Source: Streptomyces sp. TLI_105 (GTDB lineage: Bacteria; Actinomycetota; Actinomycetes; Streptomycetales; Streptomycetaceae). From it: a stretch of 64,000 bases of DNA. Positions 58,892-64,000 of this stretch are shown in pieces. The translations under genes were made by a program, and so were the position numbers. Each line of letters begins with the position of its first letter. Position 1 is the stretch's first letter. The stretch is from the NCBI RefSeq assembly GCF_900105415.1, contig NZ_FNSM01000001.1, positions 3,324,501 to 3,388,500 of the forward strand, written 5' to 3'. The notes below the pieces were generated by a model, which saw nothing but the letters and a program-made list of their open reading frames with translations, was not told the DNA's origin and made no database searches.

Positions 58892-61800
58892 TCAGACCTC
58901 TTCGACGCTGCTCGGCTCGCGCCGGGACAGGTCGATGCCGAGCTCCTCCGCTGCGCGGAAGACGTCCTCGTCGGTGTCGCGCATCTCGATGGACATGCCG
59001 TCCGAGGACAGCACCTCCACGTTGAGGCACAGGGACTGCATCTCCTTGATGAGGACCTTGAAGGACTCGGGGATGCCGGGCTCAGGGATGTTCTCGCCCT
59101 TGACGATGGCCTCGTAGACCTTCACGCGGCCGGTCACGTCGTCGGACTTGATCGTCAGCAGCTCCTGGAGGGCGTACGCGGCGCCGTAAGCCTCCAGCGC
59201 CCACACCTCCATCTCACCGAAGCGCTGGCCACCGAACTGGGCCTTACCACCCAGCGGCTGCTGGGTGATCATCGAGTACGGGCCGGTCGAACGGGCGTGC
59301 AGCTTGTCGTCGACCAGGTGGTGGAGCTTGAGGATGTACATGTACCCGACGGAGATCGGGTCCGGGAACGGCTCGCCGGAGCGGCCGTCGAACAGCCTCG
59401 CCTTACCGGTCGGGAGCACCATGCGCTCGCCGTCGCGGTTCGGGATGGTGTGCTGGAGCAGACCCGCGAGCTCGTCCTCACGCGCACCGTCGAAGACCGG
59501 GGTCGCGACGTTGGTGCCGGGGGCGACCTGGTCGGCGCCGATCGCCTGGAGGCGCTGCGCCCACTCGTCCGCGAGACCGGAGACGTCCCAGCCGCGGCTG
59601 GCGAGCCAGCCGAGGTGGATCTCCAGGACCTGTCCCGGGTTCATTCGGGACGGGACACCCAGCGGGTTGAGGATGATGTCGACCGGGGTGCCGTCCTCGA
59701 GGAACGGCATGTCCTCGATCGGGAGGATCTTCGAGATGACGCCCTTGTTGCCGTGACGGCCGGCGAGCTTGTCACCGTCGGTGATCTTGCGCTTCTGGGC
59801 GACGTAGACGCGGACCAGCTGGTTCACGCCCGGGGGAAGCTCGTCGCCCTCCTCGCGGTCGAAGACGCGGACGCCGATGATCTTGCCGATCTCGCCGTGC
59901 GGCACCTTCAGCGAGGTGTCACGGACCTCACGGGCCTTCTCGCCGAAGATCGCGCGGAGCAGGCGCTCCTCCGGGGTCAGCTCGGTCTCGCCCTTCGGGG
60001 TGACCTTGCCGACCAGGATGTCGCCGGCGACGACCTCGGCACCGATGCGGATGATGCCGCGCTCGTCGAGGTCCGCGAGGACCTCCTCGGAGACGTTCGG
60101 GATGTCCCGGGTGATCTCCTCGGGGCCGAGCTTGGTGTCACGGGCGTCGACCTCGTGCTCCTCGATGTGGATCGAGGAGAGGACGTCGTCCTGCACGAGG
60201 CGCTGCGACAGGATGATCGCGTCCTCGTAGTTGTGGCCCTCCCACGGCATGAACGCCACGAGGAGGTTCTTGCCGAGCGCCATCTCGCCGTCTTCGGTGG
60301 CGGGACCGTCGGCGAGGACCTGGCCCTCGATGACGCGGTCGCCCTCGTCCACGACGACCTTCTGGTTCACAGAGGTGCCCTGGTTGGAGCGGGAGAACTT
60401 GTGCAGGCGGTACGTGATGTACGTGCCGTCGTCGTTGGCGACCGTGATGTAGTCGGCCGACAGCTCCTGGACGACACCGTCCTTCTCGGCCTTGAGCACG
60501 TCGCCGGCGTCGGTGGCGCAGCGGTACTCCATGCCGGTGCCGACGAGCGGGGCCTCCGACTTAATCAGCGGGACGGCCTGACGCATCATGTTCGCGCCCA
60601 TGAGGGCACGGTTGGCGTCGTCGTGCTCGAGGAAGGGGATCATGGCGGTCGCGACCGACACCATCTGGCGCGGCGAGACGTCCATGTAGTCCACGTCCGA
60701 CGGCTCGACGTAGTCGACCTCGCCGCCACGCTTGCGGACGAGGACGCGCGGCTCGGAGAAGCGGAGCTCGTCGTTGAGCGCGGCGTTGGCCTGCGCGATG
60801 ACGAACCGGTCCTCCTCGTCGGCGGTGACGTAGTCGACCTCGTCGGTGACCTGGCCGTCGACGACCTTGCGGTACGGCGTCTCGATGAAGCCGAACGCGT
60901 TGACGCGACCGTACGAGGCGAGCGAACCGATCAGACCGATGTTCGGGCCTTCGGGGGTCTCGATCGGGCACATGCGTCCGTAGTGGGACGGGTGCACGTC
61001 TCGGACCTCGAAGCCGGCCCGCTCACGGGAGAGACCACCGGGACCCAGCGCCGAGAGACGACGCTTGTGCGTCAGACCCGACAGCGGGTTGTTCTGGTCC
61101 ATGAACTGGGACAGCTGGGAGGTGCCGAAGAACTCCTTGATCGACGCCACGACCGGGCGAATGTTGATCAGGGTCTGCGGCGTGATCGCCTCGACGTCCT
61201 GGGTGGTCATCCGCTCGCGGACGACGCGCTCCATACGAGCCAGACCCGTGCGGACCTGGTTCTGGATGAGCTCGCCGACGTTGCGCAGACGACGGTTGCC
61301 GAAGTGGTCGATGTCGTCGGTCTCGACGACGATCTCGTTGCCGTTCTCGCCGATCGTCTCGGTCTCGCCCGCGTGGAGCTTCACCAGGTACTTGATCGTG
61401 GCGATGATGTCGTCGGTGGTGAGGACACCGGCGTCCAGCGGCTCGTCGGCGCCGAGCTTCTTGTTCACCTTGTAGCGGCCGACCTTCGCGAGGTCGTAGC
61501 GCTTCGGGTTGAAGTAGAGGTTCTCGAGCAGCGTCTGAGCGGCCTCACGGGTCGGCGGCTCGCCCGGACGGAGCTTGCGGTAGATGTCGAGCAGCGCGTC
61601 GTCCTGGCCCTGGGTGTGGTCCTTCTCCAGGGTGGCGCGCATGGACTCGTACTCGCCGAACTCCTGCAGGATCTGCTCGGTGGTCCAGCCGAGAGCCTTG
61701 AGGAGGACGGTGACGGACTGCTTGCGCTTGCGGTCGATGCGGACACCGACCAGGTCGCGCTTGTCGATCTCCATCTCCAGCCAGGCACCCCGGGACGGGA

Positions 61801-62374
61801 TGATCTTGGCGGAGAAGATGTCCTTGTCGGACGTCTTGTCGATCGACGAGTCGAAGTAGACACCCGGCGAACGGACCAGCTGCGACACCACGACACGCTC
61901 GGTGCCGTTGATGACGAAGGTGCCCTTGTTGGTCATGAGCGGGAAGTCGCCCATGAAGACCGTCTGGGACTTGATCTCGCCGGTCTCGTTGTTGGTGAAC
62001 TCGGCGGTGACGAAGAGCGGGGCGCCGTACGTGAAGTCACGGTCCTTGCACTCGTCGATCGAGTTCTTCGGCGGCTCGAAGCGGTGGTCGCGGAAGGTCA
62101 GCGACATCGACCCGGAGAAGTCCTCGATCGGGGAGATCTCCTCGAAGATCTCCTCCAGACCGGACTTCGTGGGGACGTCCTGTCCCGACTCAAGGGCAGC
62201 CTCGACGCGAGCCTTCCAGGCGGCGTTGCCGAGCAGCCAGTCAAAGCTCTCGGTCTGCAGCGCGAGGAGGTTCGGAACCTCGAGGGGCTCCTTGATCTTT
62301 GCAAAGGAGATGCGCAGCGGGGCGGTGCTTGCGCCGTTGTTCGTATTGGTCGAGGCGTTGCGCGAGGCGGCCAA
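58892..62374 (-). CDS. rpoB: DNA-directed RNA polymerase subunit beta
   Basis: The 1160-residue beta subunit has the rifampicin-resistance region at about 419-445 ([28 protein letters not shown]). Asp426, His436 and Ser441 are wild type. I chose the TTG at 62374 (family start [19 protein letters not shown]) because GGAAGGA lies upstream; a longer in-frame start at 62431 is not supported. Confidence 0.98.
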   Translation of the reverse strand: MAASRNASTNTNNGASTAPLRISFAKIKEPLEVPNLLALQTESFDWLLGNAAWKARVEAALESGQDVPTKSGLEEIFEEISPIEDFSGSMSLTFRDHRFEPPKNSIDECKDRDFTYGAPLFVTAEFTNNETGEIKSQTVFMGDFPLMTNKGTFVINGTERVVVSQLVRSPGVYFDSSIDKTSDKDIFSAKIIPSRGAWLEMEIDKRDLVGVRIDRKRKQSVTVLLKALGWTTEQILQEFGEYESMRATLEKDHTQGQDDALLDIYRKLRPGEPPTREAAQTLLENLYFNPKRYDLAKVGRYKVNKKLGADEPLDAGVLTTDDIIATIKYLVKLHAGETETIGENGNEIVVETDDIDHFGNRRLRNVGELIQNQVRTGLARMERVVRERMTTQDVEAITPQTLINIRPVVASIKEFFGTSQLSQFMDQNNPLSGLTHKRRLSALGPGGLSRERAGFEVRDVHPSHYGRMCPIETPEGPNIGLIGSLASYGRVNAFGFIETPYRKVVDGQVTDEVDYVTADEEDRFVIAQANAALNDELRFSEPRVLVRKRGGEVDYVEPSDVDYMDVSPRQMVSVATAMIPFLEHDDANRALMGANMMRQAVPLIKSEAPLVGTGMEYRCATDAGDVLKAEKDGVVQELSADYITVANDDGTYITYRLHKFSRSNQGTSVNQKVVVDEGDRVIEGQVLADGPATEDGEMALGKNLLVAFMPWEGHNYEDAIILSQRLVQDDVLSSIHIEEHEVDARDTKLGPEEITRDIPNVSEEVLADLDERGIIRIGAEVVAGDILVGKVTPKGETELTPEERLLRAIFGEKAREVRDTSLKVPHGEIGKIIGVRVFDREEGDELPPGVNQLVRVYVAQKRKITDGDKLAGRHGNKGVISKILPIEDMPFLEDGTPVDIILNPLGVPSRMNPGQVLEIHLGWLASRGWDVSGLADEWAQRLQAIGADQVAPGTNVATPVFDGAREDELAGLLQHTIPNRDGERMVLPTGKARLFDGRSGEPFPDPISVGYMYILKLHHLVDDKLHARSTGPYSMITQQPLGGKAQFGGQRFGEMEVWALEAYGAAYALQELLTIKSDDVTGRVKVYEAIVKGENIPEPGIPESFKVLIKEMQSLCLNVEVLSSDGMSIEMRDTDEDVFRAAEELGIDLSRREPSSVEEV

Positions 62375-62713
62375 GAGGGGGTCCTTCCGAGGGCTCGGAC
62401 TCACTACGCGCGTACCGGTCCCCAGCAACACTTCACGGCAGACGTTTCCTGAGATGACCGAAAGGCCAGGTCAGACGGGGTCGGTCCACGAAGTTGATGC
62501 GAAGGTATGCCCCTGGTGACGGGCAGGGGGCAGCTAACAGGCAGCGCAAAGGGTCAGTGTAGCCACTTGGCCCACTGATGTCCAGGGCGTCTTCTTCGCG
62601 ACCCTCGTTGCTCTCAACTCCGCGGTACCTCGCGCCGTGCGGCGCACCTCGATACTGCCCGTTCGGTCGTCGATCCATGCCTCGGAAACGGATCGTTGTG
62701 ACGACGCGTCCTG

Positions 62714-62742
62714 AGAATTGCGCGCTGCGTGCGGTTCGTCAA
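62714..62742 (-). promoter_or_regulatory. Candidate rpoBC promoter
   Basis: On the minus strand TTGACG (62737-62742) is followed after 17 bases by AATTCT (62714-62719). The -35 box is excellent and the -10 box moderate. Confidence 0.45.
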
Positions 62743-62832
62743 GGCCCCCCGGTGTGCGGGGCGCACGGCGAAGATCACCATACTCCGCTTCCGGCGGCCC
62801 TCGGGACCCCCGCCACGCCCGTTCCGGGAACG

Positions 62833-62870
62833 CCGAGAGGCGACCACCCAGATGGATGATCGCCTCTCGG
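62833..62870 (-). terminator. Attenuator-like hairpin after rplL
   Basis: The arms ccgagaggcga and tcgcctctcgg form a perfect 11-bp stem, about 50 nt after the rplL stop. No T-tract follows. In other bacteria a partial terminator here lowers rpoBC relative to rplJL. Confidence 0.65.
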
Positions 62871-62920
62871 TGCCTCCGCGTTACACGGGGCAGGAGTCAG
62901 CTCAGCGAGCCGAAACGGTC

Positions 62921-63304
62921 TTACTTGACCGTGACGGAGGCGCCGGCGGCCTTGAGGGACTCGGCAGCCTTCTCGGCGGCCTCCTTCGCGACCTTCTCGA
63001 GGACCGGCTTCGGGGTGCCGTCGACGAGGTCCTTGGCCTCCTTGAGGCCCAGGGAGGTGAGCTCGCGCACGACCTTGATGACCTGGATCTTCTTGTCGCC
63101 GGCACCCTCGAGGATGACGTCGAACTCGTCCTGCTCGGCCTCGGCCTCGGCCGGGGCACCGGCGGCGGCCGGGCCGGCAACGGCGACGGCGGCGGCGGCG
63201 GTGACGTCGAACTTCTCCTCGAAGGCCTTCACGAACTCGGAGAGCTCGATGAGGGTCATCTCCTCGAACTGGGCGAGGAGGTCGTCCTGAGAGAGCTTCG
63301 CCAT
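62921..63304 (-). CDS. rplL: 50S ribosomal protein bL12 (L7/L12)
   Basis: This is the L7/L12 stalk protein that recruits translation factors. The 127-residue protein has the N-terminal dimerisation helix ([20 protein letters not shown]), an Ala/Pro/Glu hinge and the C-terminal factor-binding domain (EKTEFDVIL-like, here [36 protein letters not shown]). Confidence 0.98.
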   Translation of the reverse strand: MAKLSQDDLLAQFEEMTLIELSEFVKAFEEKFDVTAAAAVAVAGPAAAGAPAEAEAEQDEFDVILEGAGDKKIQVIKVVRELTSLGLKEAKDLVDGTPKPVLEKVAKEAAEKAAESLKAAGASVTVK

Positions 63305-63415
63305 GATGGGCGATCCTTCCACTAATTCGGCAGGTGCCGATGTGTCTATAGAGGCGGGCGTAACGGCCCGCTACGACCCGCGCACTACGCGGCGCGGATC
63401 AATGCGCGAGCCGAA

Positions 63416-63946
63416 TTACTCGGCACCGCCCTGCTCGGCGAGCTTGACGCGAAGCGCCTCCGCGGTGCGGACGAACTTCGACGGCAGCGCCTGGAAGAGC
63501 GAGGCAGCCTGGGACTGCTTGCCCTTGAACGCGCCGGCCAGCTTGCTGAGCAGAACCTCGCGGGACTCGAGGTCCGCAAGCTTCTTGATGTCGTCGGCGG
63601 AGAGAGCCTTACCGTCAAGGACACCGGCCTTGATGATGAGGTTCGGGTTCTCCTTGGCGAAGTCACGCAGGGCCTTCGCCGACTCCACCGGGTCACCGGT
63701 GACGAAGGCGACCGCGGTCGGACCAGCGAAGTGCTCGTCCAGTGCGGTGATCCCGGCCTCGTTGGCCGCAATCTTGGTCAGCGTGTTCTTCACCACGGCG
63801 TACTGGGCGTTCTCACCGAGAGAGCGACGCAGCGTCTTGAGCTGCGCGACGGTGAGACCCCGGTACTCGGTCAGCACGGCGGCGTTGGAGCTCTGGAACG
63901 CGTCCTTGAGCTCGGCCACCGATGCAGCCTTGTTGGGCGTCGGCAT
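63416..63946 (-). CDS. rplJ: 50S ribosomal protein uL10
   Basis: This is ribosomal protein L10, the base of the L7/L12 stalk. The 176-residue protein has [40 protein letters not shown] and [20 protein letters not shown]. Its own leader, where L10-L12 usually bind to regulate, continues past the right edge. Confidence 0.98.
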   Translation of the reverse strand: MPTPNKAASVAELKDAFQSSNAAVLTEYRGLTVAQLKTLRRSLGENAQYAVVKNTLTKIAANEAGITALDEHFAGPTAVAFVTGDPVESAKALRDFAKENPNLIIKAGVLDGKALSADDIKKLADLESREVLLSKLAGAFKGKQSQAASLFQALPSKFVRTAEALRVKLAEQGGAE

Positions 63947-64000
63947 AGTGCGTCAGCCTCCTTCCGGGTGATGAGGACCGCTCAGAAGGAGTCTGAACAA

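Larger units (their letters stand above)
62375..62920. promoter_or_regulatory. rpoBC leader and promoter region
   Basis: This 546-base gap between rplL and rpoB holds no gene. It contains an attenuator-like hairpin after rplL and a candidate promoter, leaving a leader of about 330 nt before rpoB. Confidence 0.6.

Noticed and set aside
58817..62452. 1211-codon open frame antisense to rpoB
   Set aside because: Same reason: it arises from third-position GC bias opposite rpoB.

Overview
The window is very GC-rich, with third-position G/C codons, actinobacterial ribosomal-protein gene order, a WhiB-type regulator, GTG/TTG starts and leaderless genes. This points to a Streptomyces or very close relative. 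It is a chromosomal core region: almost every gene on the minus strand belongs to the translation or transcription machinery.

Layout: 1-9.6 kb holds the 5' part of glmS, a lipoprotein gene, coaA, a DUF389 membrane protein, glmM, rpsI-rplM, an ABC-F ATPase and a Q-rich single-pass membrane protein. 9.6-13.8 kb holds truA, rplQ, rpoA, rpsK, rpsM, rpmJ and infA (alpha operon). 14.1-17.0 kb is map-adk-secY. 17.7-22.4 kb is the spc operon (rplO to rpsQ/rplN) and 22.4-27.4 kb the S10 operon (rpmC to rpsJ). 27.9-31.6 kb is a small accessory patch: an ECF42-type sigma factor coupled to a DGPF/YCII protein, and a PIG-L deacetylase-like lipoprotein. 31.7-36.1 kb is the str operon (tuf, fusA, rpsG, rpsL). 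54.9-63.9 kb is rpoC, rpoB, rplL, rplJ.

The striking part is 36.6-54.87 kb, placed between rpsL and rpoC, which are neighbours in many bacteria. It encodes a non-contractile (siphophage-like) tail plus lysis genes. In order: an XRE repressor, a coupled whiB-like/zinc-ribbon/HTH operon, an ATP-grasp gene on the other strand, a tail terminator-like protein, a tail tube-like protein, a tail assembly chaperone pair joined by a probable -1 frameshift, a divergent two-gene module of unknown function, a membrane protein and two short paralogous tape-measure proteins, a distal tail protein, three tandem paralogous fibre-like proteins with different C-termini, a baseplate hub-like protein, two small tail-tip proteins, an amidase endolysin, a holin and an accessory membrane protein. 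No terminase, portal, capsid, head-tail connector, integrase, sheath or replication gene is present. The best reading is a domesticated F-type tailocin-like particle or tail-derived device rather than a prophage able to make virions. Likely control sites are a family of TTGCG/CGTGC inverted repeats in front of both the repressor/whiB pair and the tail operon, a 21-bp palindrome in the inner divergent module, and hairpins after several structural genes.

The core operons carry candidate cis elements: a 25-nt element shared (24/25) by the rpsJ and rpsL leaders, a strong hairpin at the predicted infA transcription start, three consecutive hairpins between rplN and rpsQ, and hairpins in the rpsK-rpoA, fusA-tuf, rpoB-rpoC and rplL-rpoB gaps.
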